NCBI GenBank assembly: GCA_947259115.1
Contig: CAMYKS010000009.1
Span: 1 to 64,000, forward strand
Origin: an uncultured Desulfobulbaceae bacterium
GTDB lineage: Bacteria; Desulfobacterota; Desulfobulbia; Desulfobulbales; BM004
Reading direction: 5' to 3'
Length of the DNA stretch: 64,000 bases
Shown here: positions 1-9,291 of the stretch, piece by piece
How positions within the stretch are numbered: position 1 is the stretch's first letter
Layout of the letters: every line of letters begins with the position of its first letter
Position numbers and translations under genes: made by a program
Notes under the pieces: generated by a model
Seen by the model: the letters and a program-made list of their open reading frames with translations, nothing else
Database searches by the model: none
Told to the model about the DNA's origin: nothing

Positions 1-324
1 TCCCTAAAAAAAGATTGCCTGATTGGCCTGTTGCTGTTGCCACTCCCTACGGTTTGTAGAAAAAAGTCTGAACAATCTGCTCTGCCGGCATGGTCTGAAC
101 CTATTGCATTGATCGAATCGATTGGCCGGGTAATACGTTGACACCGTGGCCGGTGATTCAGTATACATGTATTTATTTATCAGGATCTGGGGTGGTTTAG
201 GGTGGCCGCCCCCATTGTCAGCACGGGCTGAACAGGTGATCGCCTGCCACCATGGTTTTCGTGCCTGCTGTGGGTGTCTATCAACTGCTATTCCGTCCGT
301 ATCATGAGCAGGGAGAAGAGGGAC

Positions 325-3306
325 ATGAGAGAGTTGACCTGGAAAGAGATATTTTATTGCGCTCCTGTATATCGATGGGTCAGCACCTTGGCAGTTGTAT
401 GCCTGGCGCTGCTTTGGTGTGCTGAAGCAAAAGCCGAAGCACAGGTCTATTTAAAAGATGCAGCCGATACCCTGCTGCAGGACGGTTCATGTGTCTCAAG
501 CACGGACGGGCGGCTGCCGGTGTTGTTCGTGCATGGCCACAAACCGGGTGTTGGCAGCGACCCTGACCCCAATTACAAGATCAACTGGCGCAAGCCGTTC
601 AATGATCTGCCGTCGTTTGAAGAGGCCCTGGCCCAGAACAGTCATCTCGATATTGAACCGTACTATATCCACTTCGAGGACCAGCACCGCTCCATTGCCG
701 AGGACGCTGATGATATCGCCGATGCCGTGCGCCGCATTCTTATCCGGCATGATCCCGATTGCGTGCCCGGAACCGGCGGCTCCCTGAATCCCGCCACCGC
801 CATCAGGGTGGCGATTATTGCCTACAGCAAGGGCACGATCAGCAGTCGTCTGTTTTTAAAGAATGTGCCCCAATACGGCTTTACCTTTAACCCTATCTCG
901 GAGTTTATTGCCATTTCACCGCCCAATCACGGTCTTGCTCTCGCTGATATTTATACGGCAGCCAGCACGTCACTGCGGCAACTCAATAACGGCTTCAAAC
1001 AGAACTGCTCATCCTACTTCATACCAATGCCTGGCACGGTGGAGTTTATCGGTCAATTAAACGACACGGAGCCCCTGGCAGACAGTGCCGATGCAGGGCT
1101 CGGGGACATCCCCGCAGAGGCGCCCGGCAGCCGGGCCAACGGCAGCCCGCCCGCCGCCGGCACCCTCTATGTCGCCCTGTTTGCCGATGGGAACCGGGAC
1201 TTTGTCGGCGGCATGAATTCCTCAGGGCAATGCGGGGGACGCGTGCGGGCCGCCAACCTGGCGCCTGATGCAGAAAACCGCGAGTTCAGCGAAATTGCCC
1301 CGGGACAGACTGACAGCAGCCTCGTAGACAGCCCGGTGCACCAGGCGGCTGTGCATACGCCTGCAGTGATGTGCCTGGCGCTTTACGCTGTCGCCAACCA
1401 TGGGATTCCCGAGGATAACGCCTACCGTTGCGACGAGGAAAACGGCCTGCCTGTAGTTTCCCAGCGGGTGGCCCTGGTCCACGTCCTGGATGTCTCCGGC
1501 AGTATGCTCAGCCCCGCCTGCCCGGGCTGCAGCCAGAAGCTGGAGGTGCTCAAGCGGGCGGTACAGCTCTTCATGGATCTGTGGGCGGTGACCGCAGCAC
1601 CCGAAGACGTGATCGGGCTGCAGGTGTTCGGCACCCAGGTGGAGCCTTTGGAGCCAACGGGTCCGTTGCTGATGCCGGTTACTGACGATAACGTTACGGC
1701 GCTGTATTCAGCGGTGCAGGACATAAGCAGCGTCCCGCAGAACCTGACTGCCATGGGGGGAGGGCTGCAGCGGTCAGTTGAGATACTGAACGACCCTGCT
1801 GTCATCAACATGCCTGAGCGCCATATAGTGCTGTTCAGCGACGGCATGCAAAATGTCAACCCGATGCTGAATAAGGTTGTCGACGGTTCCGTCCCGAGCG
1901 GCTTTTACCACGAAATTGTTAATCTCCCGGGCTATCCCGCCTCCAATGTAACGCCCACCGGCGTCAACCTCCAGGAACTGGCCGGCATAACGATTCATAC
2001 TATCGGGGTGGGAGCCACCGAACCGTTCATGACGCTGCTCAGCGAAATTGCGGGCCAACCGGAGTATGCCAGTCTCACCCTTGATCCGGACACCGATCTG
2101 GCGGAGTTTTATACCGATACACTGATTGAAGCCCTGAAGGGCAACAGCCCGCAGCTGGTGGAGTATCGGCGCGGGATCCTGGCGGATGACGCCCGGGTGG
2201 AGGAGTTCACTCTGGGACGGGGCGGACGCCGTCTCGTCCTGCTGTTGAACTGGGACCAGGGCCGGCCGCTGTCCTTTAGCGTGCACAAAGACGGCGTTGA
2301 TCTCAGCGCCACGGGTCGCATGGTGGAACGGGAATTCTACCGCTTGTATATCGTTGATTTGCCCGTACAGGCCGGCGGTCGAACCATCAACTCCGAAGGC
2401 CAGTGGCAAATGCGGATTGGGGGCAGGAAAGGCGAAACATACAAGGCCGCCGCCATAATCGACGATCCAGCCCTGGATTACCGAATCGAGCTCAAGAACC
2501 GTGTTTTGCAGGCCGGCGAGGCCTTGCAGTTCAAAGTGCACCTTTCCAGCCAGGGCGCAGCGCTTCCCATAGCAGGCAAGGTGCAGGCGACAATCCAAAG
2601 ACCGGGCGACAGTCTGGCCAATCTCCTTGCAGTGGCGGTGCAGGACATTTTTACGCCAGGGCCTGAAGTCGAAGGCGCCGGCGCGGCGCGCCACGGGCTG
2701 CAGCGTTTATTGGAGCTGGAAACCACGCGGAGCAAACTCGCTCCTACCACCCACACCGTACCCTTACAAGATCTCGGCGACGGCTGGTACGCCGGCGAAT
2801 TTAAGAGCACCGAAGTGCCCGGCCCGTATACGATTACTATGAACGTTGCAGGAGAGGACAGCCGCCTCGGTTCCTTTCGGCGGCAACAGTCAATGACGGC
2901 CCTTGTGACCGCAGCCCGTCCGGACCCTGCAGGATCGGGCCTGCGCCTGGTTCAGGCTGCCGCGGCAAAGCAGGCACGCGGGATGGCGCTCACTGTAATT
3001 CCCCGTGACCGCTTCGGCAATTACCTGGGTCCGGATTACGGGGACCGGCTGCAGCTGACCGTGGCAGGACAGGCCGCACAGCCCGTTCAAGACTTGCTGA
3101 ACGGGTCCTACACCGTGTCGTTCAACGTGCAAGAGGGGGCTGACCCGATGATCTCTATTGCCATGCTTGATACAAGCTTATTTGAGGGGCCGATGTCAGC
3201 TCTGGAAGAGAAGGCCCCGTCCAGCCGCACCATACCATGGTTGCTCGTGCTGGTGGTCTTATTGGCCATATTTTTCGTATTTGTCATAAGAAGCCGGGCC
3301 AGGTAG
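325..3306 (+). CDS. Secreted/membrane-anchored vWA-domain protein with N-terminal hydrolase-like region
   Basis: A protein of about 990 residues. An N-terminal hydrophobic stretch ending near AEAKAEA looks like a signal peptide. It is followed by an alpha/beta-hydrolase-like segment (LPVLFVHGH, then AYSKGT as a possible nucleophile elbow). A von Willebrand A domain with a MIDAS motif (DVSGSM) begins around residue 385. A C-terminal membrane helix (WLLVLVVLLAIFFVFVI) and Arg-rich tail suggest anchoring to the membrane. The ATG at 325 is chosen because GGGAG lies 9 nt upstream; in-frame GTG 274 and ATG 304 have no visible ribosome site. The gene looks GC-richer than its neighbours, which may hint at transfer. 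The substrate is unknown, and a lipase-like activity is only an inference from the elbow. Confidence 0.72.
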   Translation: MRELTWKEIFYCAPVYRWVSTLAVVCLALLWCAEAKAEAQVYLKDAADTLLQDGSCVSSTDGRLPVLFVHGHKPGVGSDPDPNYKINWRKPFNDLPSFEEALAQNSHLDIEPYYIHFEDQHRSIAEDADDIADAVRRILIRHDPDCVPGTGGSLNPATAIRVAIIAYSKGTISSRLFLKNVPQYGFTFNPISEFIAISPPNHGLALADIYTAASTSLRQLNNGFKQNCSSYFIPMPGTVEFIGQLNDTEPLADSADAGLGDIPAEAPGSRANGSPPAAGTLYVALFADGNRDFVGGMNSSGQCGGRVRAANLAPDAENREFSEIAPGQTDSSLVDSPVHQAAVHTPAVMCLALYAVANHGIPEDNAYRCDEENGLPVVSQRVALVHVLDVSGSMLSPACPGCSQKLEVLKRAVQLFMDLWAVTAAPEDVIGLQVFGTQVEPLEPTGPLLMPVTDDNVTALYSAVQDISSVPQNLTAMGGGLQRSVEILNDPAVINMPERHIVLFSDGMQNVNPMLNKVVDGSVPSGFYHEIVNLPGYPASNVTPTGVNLQELAGITIHTIGVGATEPFMTLLSEIAGQPEYASLTLDPDTDLAEFYTDTLIEALKGNSPQLVEYRRGILADDARVEEFTLGRGGRRLVLLLNWDQGRPLSFSVHKDGVDLSATGRMVEREFYRLYIVDLPVQAGGRTINSEGQWQMRIGGRKGETYKAAAIIDDPALDYRIELKNRVLQAGEALQFKVHLSSQGAALPIAGKVQATIQRPGDSLANLLAVAVQDIFTPGPEVEGAGAARHGLQRLLELETTRSKLAPTTHTVPLQDLGDGWYAGEFKSTEVPGPYTITMNVAGEDSRLGSFRRQQSMTALVTAARPDPAGSGLRLVQAAAAKQARGMALTVIPRDRFGNYLGPDYGDRLQLTVAGQAAQPVQDLLNGSYTVSFNVQEGADPMISIAMLDTSLFEGPMSALEEKAPSSRTIPWLLVLVVLLAIFFVFVIRSRAR

Positions 3307-3431
3307 CTGCCAGGCTGGTGCTAAATTGCATAGAGATAGACCCTCCAGACAAAACGATCCCGGCTCATGAAAAAGATCGGGGCCCGCAACATCGCCAGCC
3401 TGGTATGTCATGCCGCCGTAACAGACCTGGC

Positions 3432-3745
3432 CCGCATTTTTCACGAGTCGATACGCCGGATAGACAAAGTGTAAGTCGTTTGAGTTATACTTTAGTATAC
3501 GAAACGCCTAACACTGCAGGCTATACGGATGTATCGGCTTGCCCGAAGGGTGAACAGTTTTGAAAAAAATCTATTCAGTCACTTGGTACAAACTGTAACC
3601 GAAGGGTGAACAGTTTTGAAAAAAATCTATTCAGTCACTTGGTACAAACTGTAACCGGGCAAATACACTGAAAAAATAAAATTTAAATTACAAAAACAGA
3701 TATTTAAACTAATTTTTCAAAACTGTTCATGAAATATTCGGGCTG
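3432..3745. repeat. MITE-like interspersed repeat, copy A
   Basis: This intergenic block matches 12501-12757 over its whole length with scattered substitutions. Its ends form imperfect terminal inverted repeats: CCCGCATTTTTCACGA at the left against CCCGAATATTTCATGA when the right end is read in reverse. A second, internal inverted pair is GAACAGTTTTGAAAAA near 3551 and TTTTTCAAAACTGTTC near 3714. No reading frame is present, so it is a non-autonomous element or a REP/MITE relative. It lies 3' of the minus-strand histidine kinase gene. Confidence 0.72.
3543..3654. repeat. 56-bp direct tandem duplication inside repeat copy A
   Basis: The unit beginning CCGAAGGGTGAACAG is present twice, at 3543-3598 and 3599-3654, with no visible difference. 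Copy B at 12.6 kb has the unit only once. The duplication is therefore specific to copy A and probably recent, arising by slippage or unequal exchange. Confidence 0.85.
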
Positions 3746-3822
3746 GTGGAGAAGGGCAACGGTCGCCCTGGCCCTGAAACCCATCTTCATACTCTTCCCT
3801 GCCGAATTTTCAGCCTTAAACT

Positions 3823-5472
3823 TTATACTTGTTCGCCTGAAGCAGCAGGTTCCTGGGACAGGCTAATGGTGATAGTTGTGCCTTTTCCCAACTCGGATTC
3901 AACATCGATGGTTCCTTGATGGGATTTAACAATTTCATAGACCACTGAAACACCCAGTCCGCTGTTCAGGCTGGCTTCCTTTTCAGGGGAAACCGTCTTC
4001 GTCGTAAAGAACGGTTCAAACATATGGGACCTGGTCTCCTCATCCATGCCGATGCCATTGTCCTGGATGGCAATTTCCACTCTTTTTTCTTGAGCAGATA
4101 AGCATGTGCTGATGACAATGGCGCCGGTGTCACTTTGTACGGCATCACAGGAATTGAGCAGCAGGGCTACGAGGGCCTGCTTTATTTTCTGGTCATCACA
4201 GCTTGCTTCAGGGGACTCGGGGGCAAGGTCAAGTTTTACCTCTATGTTGAGCAGATCGATCTGGTGCTGGACAAGACGCAGGGTTTCCCGCACCATGGTG
4301 TTGATATCATGTTTCTTGATCCGCGGCTTGGTGGGACGGGCAAACTGCAGCAACCCCCTGACAATTTCTCCGCAGCGGGCGGATTCGCTTTCAATGGTAT
4401 CAAGGTATTCTATGTATTTTGAATTTTTGTCGGGAAAAATATCTTCGCTCCTCTTCAGCATCAATTTGGCATAGGTACGGATGCCGGCAAGGGGGTTGTT
4501 GATCTCATGGGCAACTATGGCGGCAAGTCTTCCCATGGAAGCCATTTTTTCCCCCTGTATGGCATTTTCCTGGGCTCTTTGTAACTGCTCTGTACGCTCC
4601 TCGACAAGATCTTCAAGGGTCATGGTCCATTTTGTGTTTTCATCCCTGGCCTCTTTCAATTCATGGGTCATGGTGTTGAATGCTCTGGCAAAATCGCCTA
4701 TTTCATCAGGTGAAGGGGCATATATCTCAAAATCAAGGTCGCCTGCGGTCACTTTTTTTACACCGTTGGTAAGCCGATGCACCCGGCGGCTTATAAATTT
4801 ATCAATCAAGGCATAGCTTATGGTAATAATTGCCAGCAGGGCCAGAATGGTTGTAAATATAGTACGGTTTCTGGACTGGGTAACGGTCATAAGGGCCCGC
4901 TCCACATTTGTCCTGACTATCATACCGCCTATGACCTTTCTGGAAGAACCATGGCAGTGAAAACAATCCTTCTCATTGAGAATAGGCTCCATGACAATGA
5001 TATGTCTTTTGCCGTCAATCTGCGTCTCATAGGACTCCCGTAGAGAATCTCCGGACTGTAAAATGGAGCTCAGCGTTTCCAGGGGGCCACCGCTTAAAAT
5101 AGTATCGGATATATTTGTGTAGATCTTGTCCCTGTGCGTGGACCACGTGATGAGTTGATTGGAGTCGCAGATGAAAACTTCAATGCCTTCCATTTTTTCA
5201 CGTATATCCGTCAGGACCTTCTCAACTGCTCCACTGTCGCCTACCGACATGGGGTATTTGATGCCGGAGTATGTGGAGGCGGCAAGATCCATGCTGAGGG
5301 TTTCCATGAGTTGAATGGTGTCCTTTTTGCCGAAATGGAGATCCAGGGCAATCTCAACACCCATGACCAGGGAGATGCTGACGATTATGATCGTCATGAT
5401 CCTGTGGCTCAGGCTTTTCCTGATAAAATCAGAAAAGCGGTTCTTAATGATGGATTTAGCGAAAGTGGTCAT
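3823..5472 (-). CDS. Sensor histidine kinase with periplasmic c-type heme-binding domain
   Basis: A 549-residue membrane kinase. Order: an N-terminal helix (residues ~25-42), a periplasmic sensor with a CFHCH (CxxCH) heme c motif near residue 167, a second helix near 205-225, a HAMP linker, a coiled coil, a HisKA box (VAHEINNPLAG) and a GHKL ATPase domain (NSCDAV, DNGIGM, GLGVSVVYEIV). A single CxxCH in the sensor suggests detection of redox state, NO, CO or O2 by a covalent heme, as in recalled deltaproteobacterial heme sensors. No response regulator adjoins it. The next gene upstream in the same orientation encodes a tetraheme cytochrome, which suggests a redox-sensing unit. The kinase call is firm and the ligand is unknown. 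Confidence 0.88.
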   Translation of the reverse strand: MTTFAKSIIKNRFSDFIRKSLSHRIMTIIIVSISLVMGVEIALDLHFGKKDTIQLMETLSMDLAASTYSGIKYPMSVGDSGAVEKVLTDIREKMEGIEVFICDSNQLITWSTHRDKIYTNISDTILSGGPLETLSSILQSGDSLRESYETQIDGKRHIIVMEPILNEKDCFHCHGSSRKVIGGMIVRTNVERALMTVTQSRNRTIFTTILALLAIITISYALIDKFISRRVHRLTNGVKKVTAGDLDFEIYAPSPDEIGDFARAFNTMTHELKEARDENTKWTMTLEDLVEERTEQLQRAQENAIQGEKMASMGRLAAIVAHEINNPLAGIRTYAKLMLKRSEDIFPDKNSKYIEYLDTIESESARCGEIVRGLLQFARPTKPRIKKHDINTMVRETLRLVQHQIDLLNIEVKLDLAPESPEASCDDQKIKQALVALLLNSCDAVQSDTGAIVISTCLSAQEKRVEIAIQDNGIGMDEETRSHMFEPFFTTKTVSPEKEASLNSGLGVSVVYEIVKSHQGTIDVESELGKGTTITISLSQEPAASGEQV

Positions 5473-5505
5473 GTGTCTTATGCCCGCACAAAGTGATTAA
5501 GGAGA

Positions 5506-6012
5506 TTAATGCGCCCCGCCATGGATCAAAGGTTTATACTTGAAGGCTTTGACCCGTTCTGAAATATGGCATACCTCGCAATCCTTTTTGCTCATACTGC
5601 CGATTACTGCAGCGGGATCGCCTGTCCGCACGTGCTCTTCGCCGGGCCCGTGGCATACCTCACAGCCTGCGTTCTTAAGATGCGGGGTCTCTTCGATACT
5701 GATAAATCCACCGGGTCGGCCATAGCCTGTAGTATGGCAGGGATAACATTGCCTTATTTCTTCAGGAGTCAGATGTTTCATTTGTCTTTCAATACTCCGG
5801 AAAGATACGCTCTTTTTGGCATAGGTCATGAAATTGTCATACTCCTCGGGATGGCACTCCTTGCAAGCCAGTGAACCGACAAAGACACCGGCGCTATTTT
5901 GTTCTGTTCCCTGGGATGGCAAATGGGCTCCCAAAACCAGAAGAAGTATTAATGGTATCAGCAGGCCCCAATGGGGGTAGAGTTTTTGCACTGAATCTTT
6001 TCTTGTTTTCAT
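5506..6012 (-). CDS. Exported tetraheme cytochrome c family protein
   Basis: A 168-residue protein with an N-terminal membrane or signal segment (LLIPLILLLVLGAHL) and four CxxCH motifs: CKECH, CYPCH, CEVCH and CEVCH. The spacing and the GPGEEH stretch recall the cytochrome c554-like/multiheme fold. It should be periplasmic and need cytochrome c maturation. It lies 33 bp upstream of the heme-sensor kinase on the same strand, so the two are probably co-transcribed; it could pass electrons to the kinase or be its output. A GGGAG ribosome site precedes the ATG. The electron partner is unknown. Confidence 0.85.
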   Translation of the reverse strand: MKTRKDSVQKLYPHWGLLIPLILLLVLGAHLPSQGTEQNSAGVFVGSLACKECHPEEYDNFMTYAKKSVSFRSIERQMKHLTPEEIRQCYPCHTTGYGRPGGFISIEETPHLKNAGCEVCHGPGEEHVRTGDPAAVIGSMSKKDCEVCHISERVKAFKYKPLIHGGAH

Positions 6013-6038
6013 CAGGTGTATCTCCCGTTATTTGTCGC

Positions 6039-6752
6039 CTAAGTTGAGGGGGGAACAATTCCTTCACTAAATGCGGAAAAATAGGATGCAAATTTGTCCA
6101 GATCATGCTTGAGCGCTGAATGCATCGACACCGTCAGCATATCCAGGATGGTAATGGCATTCATGGGAGAGTCGTTTTCACAGAACTCCCGCAAGCGTTG
6201 GCAGATCTGTGTGTTGACTATATGGATATTGTTGTAAATGGTTTTAAGCCGGCTGAAATTCGTCGGGATGCAGCCGCTTTTTTTGTGAATGAAATACTGG
6301 GCCAGGAGAAACATTGTGGTGGCCCGGTAAATTGTTTCCTCGGCATCGGCAAAGGGCAGGTGGTACCTGGACATAGGCCTGAAAAAAGCGGTGTGGGGGC
6401 AGCCGCTTGCAGGGATGATAAGCCCCAGCAATGAACTTAACGCTTTCTGCACCGTTATGTCTGCAGAAACTATCCTGTTTTTATATTCTACCTGCGCATG
6501 CACTTCATCGTAAGACAGGAAATGATGTGTTTTCGAGATGATGCTGTCCAGGGTACTGGCGAGAGGACAGAAAGGGAAGTCTTCCTGGTTGAGGGGACAA
6601 TGGCTGCACTTGTGAAATGATAGCCTGGTCCAGTCTTTTTTGTCGGCATGATGATTGAGCAGGGAAAAATCTTTTTCATCAAATACAAGATCAATACTGA
6701 AATCTATATCAGTTGCTTTCAGAGTATATTTGATGGTTATTGTTTCAAGCAT
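6039..6752 (-). CDS. Conserved hypothetical, Cys-rich protein (possibly DUF6901 type)
   Basis: A 237-residue soluble protein with no signal peptide. It carries a Cys cluster (CSHCPL, then FCPLAS near residues 48-65) and a later SGCPHTAFFRPMSRYHLPFA segment, which may bind metal. From memory it resembles Desulfobacterota proteins grouped as DUF6901, but I cannot verify that. It is the first gene of a minus-strand run with the tetraheme cytochrome (26 bp gap) and the heme kinase, so a redox-related role is an inference from context. No catalytic function can be assigned. Confidence 0.7.
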   Translation of the reverse strand: MLETITIKYTLKATDIDFSIDLVFDEKDFSLLNHHADKKDWTRLSFHKCSHCPLNQEDFPFCPLASTLDSIISKTHHFLSYDEVHAQVEYKNRIVSADITVQKALSSLLGLIIPASGCPHTAFFRPMSRYHLPFADAEETIYRATTMFLLAQYFIHKKSGCIPTNFSRLKTIYNNIHIVNTQICQRLREFCENDSPMNAITILDMLTVSMHSALKHDLDKFASYFSAFSEGIVPPST

Positions 6753-7386
6753 AATTTACCAACCTTTTTACAGCAGATCAGTCAGGCAGAAACAAGGAAG
6801 ATAGTGTTGCTGGAGTTGCTGGATATCTTAGCACCATTTCCAAGCACCCCAAAAAAATCATAGCAAATACGTGCCTGTTGACATGGGACGCCCGGAGGTG
6901 ATTCCTAAGTACTGGCCATAGCCCTAAGTACACTTCTGGAACGGTATTCATGCCTGCGCAAGGCAGGTTTGACAGAACCAATACTCATATAAAGATTTAT
7001 ACTAGTAAAAATACCTATGTCAAGCTTCTTTTTGTTTTGTAATCCACGGAAAAGGTAGAAGGCTATAATGAAAGAGACGGGGGAGTTAAGGTTGGAAAAG
7101 ATGCAGGAAATATAAATGGAGCCAATAAATAAGCCTGCAACAGCGGATGGTTAGAAATAATGTGACCGGGCCCTTTGGGCAATTCTCACAATGTAAATCT
7201 TGGTCTAAAGACTTTCATTGTTGCCAACTTCATAAAATCTACTATATAAAAAGAGTTCACTGCAGTGTAGTTTTTTGCTCAGCTCGGCCATGGATGAATA
7301 CTGGCAGGTTTTTTTTGATAACAGGTTGATTTGCTTGAAAATTGCAATTCGCTGTTTTAAACAGGCAGCTTTTTTAATAAAGTAAA
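6753..7386. other. Intergenic region between divergent genes
   Basis: About 630 bp lie between two outward-facing genes. I see no convincing coding sequence; the short frames here lack ribosome sites and family features. CCTAAGTAC occurs twice within about 30 bp around 6900-6930. Promoters for both flanking genes should lie here, but no clear sigma70 or sigma54 pair stood out. Confidence 0.4.
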
Positions 7387-7974
7387 ATGAGAATGAAACC
7401 AATACATCAGAAAAGCCAGTTGATTTTAGAGCAGGAACAGCGTTTTATTAGAGATCTCTCGCTAAGGGTTCTCGATAAACCACAGCTCCATATCTGGATG
7501 ATTTTTATTCCAATAATTTTTGTTCATTTTTATTTTGAATGGCAGAAGTACAAAAACTGCAGCACCTCATTTAAAAAAAATTACATTATAACATTTAAAC
7601 GCGCCTTAGATGAAGCAGCCGCTTTTGTTCAGGATGGCAGGGAGCCCGATCTCGACACTCTGGTAAAGATGGCGGACACACCTGCTGGAGCACAGCAGAA
7701 ATTGGCTGAGTTATTTTCCGTTCTTATCGAGCATTATGAAGCCCTGCTGCGAGCAAACGGCAGTGATTACAAATCGTTAGTGCGTTCGGTTTACATAAAA
7801 CGTGCGAACTATCTTCTCTTCATCAACCAGCTTAACAACGCGGAAAAAAAGTTTAACGCCGCGCTCAAACCCCAACTTGAAAGCACAATTGATGATGCAA
7901 AGGATATTATCTGCGCAATTGAACGATATTCGGAAAAAATTCGCAGAAACGATGCCGAGGAAATTTTCGCATAA
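7387..7974 (+). CDS. Single-TM protein of unknown function, paralogue of the gene at 12760
   Basis: A 195-residue protein not recognised by family name. After a short polar N-terminus (ILEQEQRFIRDLS) it has one membrane helix (IWMIFIPIIFVHFYF, residues ~39-55), then a long, mostly helical, charged domain with LIEHYEALL and ANYLLFINQLNNAEKKFNAAL segments. The protein encoded at 12760-13350 on the other strand aligns along its full length (shared KPxLHxWMI, KYKN, YxSLVRSxY, NYLLF, NxAEKKxNxAL). The two paralogues bracket the rhodanese-to-YedE cluster. No strong ribosome site precedes the ATG. The function is unknown; membership in the sulfur island is inferred. Confidence 0.75.
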   Translation: MRMKPIHQKSQLILEQEQRFIRDLSLRVLDKPQLHIWMIFIPIIFVHFYFEWQKYKNCSTSFKKNYIITFKRALDEAAAFVQDGREPDLDTLVKMADTPAGAQQKLAELFSVLIEHYEALLRANGSDYKSLVRSVYIKRANYLLFINQLNNAEKKFNAALKPQLESTIDDAKDIICAIERYSEKIRRNDAEEIFA

Positions 7975-8079
7975 GGCTATACTGCTAATAAATGTTTTCA
8001 CTTATGACGGTAGTCGGCTCAATTGTTTCCATACATATTCTTCTCATATTCCATAGACAAAGGTGATCTGAACCTTCAT

Positions 8080-8114
8080 GAAAAAAGCCGGATGATGCTA
8101 CCATCACCCGGCTC
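8080..8114 (-). terminator. Rho-independent terminator of the rhodanese operon
   Basis: Read on the minus strand, GCCGGGTGATG and CATCATCCGGC form an 11-bp stem with one G-T pair and a 4-nt loop, followed at once by TTTTTT. It lies just past the stop of the rhodanese gene, the last gene of the yedE-led cluster. Confidence 0.85.
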
Positions 8115-8142
8115 CTTCTGTAGATTAGAGTTTTGTGGAAAT

Positions 8143-9183
8143 CTAGTCTTTATTTTCCTCTTCTTCCACGGCCTCTTCAAGTTTCTTAATCTTTTTCTCA
8201 AGTGCTGCGAGTTTTTTGTTTACGCCGTCAAAATTATACCATTGCTGACCATTGGACGCTTCAACCGGACGGTTGGCAGCCAGGTCGGATGCATAAACCC
8301 TCCAGGAATCATCCCAGTTGGCCGGGTTTTTAAAGCCCAACAATCTCAGCTGCAGGTATGTAAGCGTGGAACGTGTGCCGGTCTGGCAGTAGCCAATGGT
8401 TCTTTTGTTCTTATCAAGGGAGCCAAATTTTTCCTGCAAAGTATCAGCATCAATAAATCCGGTCGCTTCCATCTTTTCGGTCTTTTTGTCCAGTTCCTTG
8501 AGCATGGTATCCTTGTGCGACACATTGATGGTTGTGTTCGGAACATGTCCGCCCCTGATGGCTCTCATGTCCTGGCCGTTATACTCCTTTTTTGAGCGTG
8601 AATCAATCATCTGTACGCCGGTAATAGAACCTGTGGCAACCCCGAGAATTTCGTCAGTTGTAGCCAAACGGCTTGCGACCACATTGGCTTTAAATGTCTT
8701 GGGTTCCTTTATTGTCGGGTTCTTTTCCAGGCGGAAGCCTGAATTACGCCAGGCTTCAAGGCCGCCGTCCATGAAATGCACCTTATCATGGCCCAGGTAT
8801 TCCATGACCCAGAAGCCCACCGAGGCATCGGTCAGGGTTTTTATATCACCATGATAGAAAACCACATGGGTGTTGTTGTCGATTCCTGCCTTACCCAGGA
8901 GTTTTTCATATTTTGACACATCAGTAAACACCCTTGCCGTTGAGTCGCGCAAAGCCTTTTTAACGCGTTTTCCCAGGCTGATGGCCCCGGGTATATGGCC
9001 CTTGGCGTAGTCCTTCAAGTCCCTGGAATCAATGACCACCCAGTCAGGTTTGCTAATGTTTTTCTCTAATGCTTCAGGCGTGATAAGCAGGTCAGGATTG
9101 GCCCACCCTGCAGCGCCTGCCAGCCCTGCAACCAGGAGTAAATATGCTCCTGCGACGATCAATGTTGTTAATTTTTTCTGCAT
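8143..9183 (-). CDS. Exported two-domain rhodanese sulfurtransferase
   Basis: About 346 residues from the ATG at 9183, chosen because GGAGGAAAG lies just upstream; an in-frame extension to 9234 is possible. A signal peptide (LIVAGAYLLLVAGLAGAAGWA) sends it to the periplasm. Two rhodanese domains follow. The first has VVFYHGDIKT in the active-site position and so lacks the cysteine, as is usual for the N-terminal half of tandem rhodaneses. The second has the loop CQTGTRS with the catalytic Cys at residue 266. The C-terminus is a Glu/Lys coiled coil. It likely handles sulfane sulfur (thiosulfate or persulfide) outside the cytoplasm, feeding or draining the YedE/TusA route encoded by the same cluster. 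Confidence 0.9.
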   Translation of the reverse strand: MQKKLTTLIVAGAYLLLVAGLAGAAGWANPDLLITPEALEKNISKPDWVVIDSRDLKDYAKGHIPGAISLGKRVKKALRDSTARVFTDVSKYEKLLGKAGIDNNTHVVFYHGDIKTLTDASVGFWVMEYLGHDKVHFMDGGLEAWRNSGFRLEKNPTIKEPKTFKANVVASRLATTDEILGVATGSITGVQMIDSRSKKEYNGQDMRAIRGGHVPNTTINVSHKDTMLKELDKKTEKMEATGFIDADTLQEKFGSLDKNKRTIGYCQTGTRSTLTYLQLRLLGFKNPANWDDSWRVYASDLAANRPVEASNGQQWYNFDGVNKKLAALEKKIKKLEEAVEEEENKD

Positions 9184-9291
9184 AAGCTTTCCTCCAAAAT
9201 TTTTATTGTTATTTGCGGCACCTTCACCTGACAAATAGTTTCATGCACAAATCTGCGCACCGTTATTGCTCTGGATAAAATGAAATGCCCA

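Noticed and set aside
1774-2694. 306-codon open frame on the minus strand
   Set aside because: It is antisense to the vWA gene, has no ribosome site or family motif, and reflects the GC-rich codons of the true gene.
3543-3654. Possible CRISPR-like direct repeat
   Set aside because: The two 56-bp units are adjacent with no spacer and belong to the MITE-like element; no cas genes are near.
6778-6981. 67-codon minus-strand frame upstream of the Cys-rich gene
   Set aside because: There is no family feature or ribosome site, and the composition looks non-coding.
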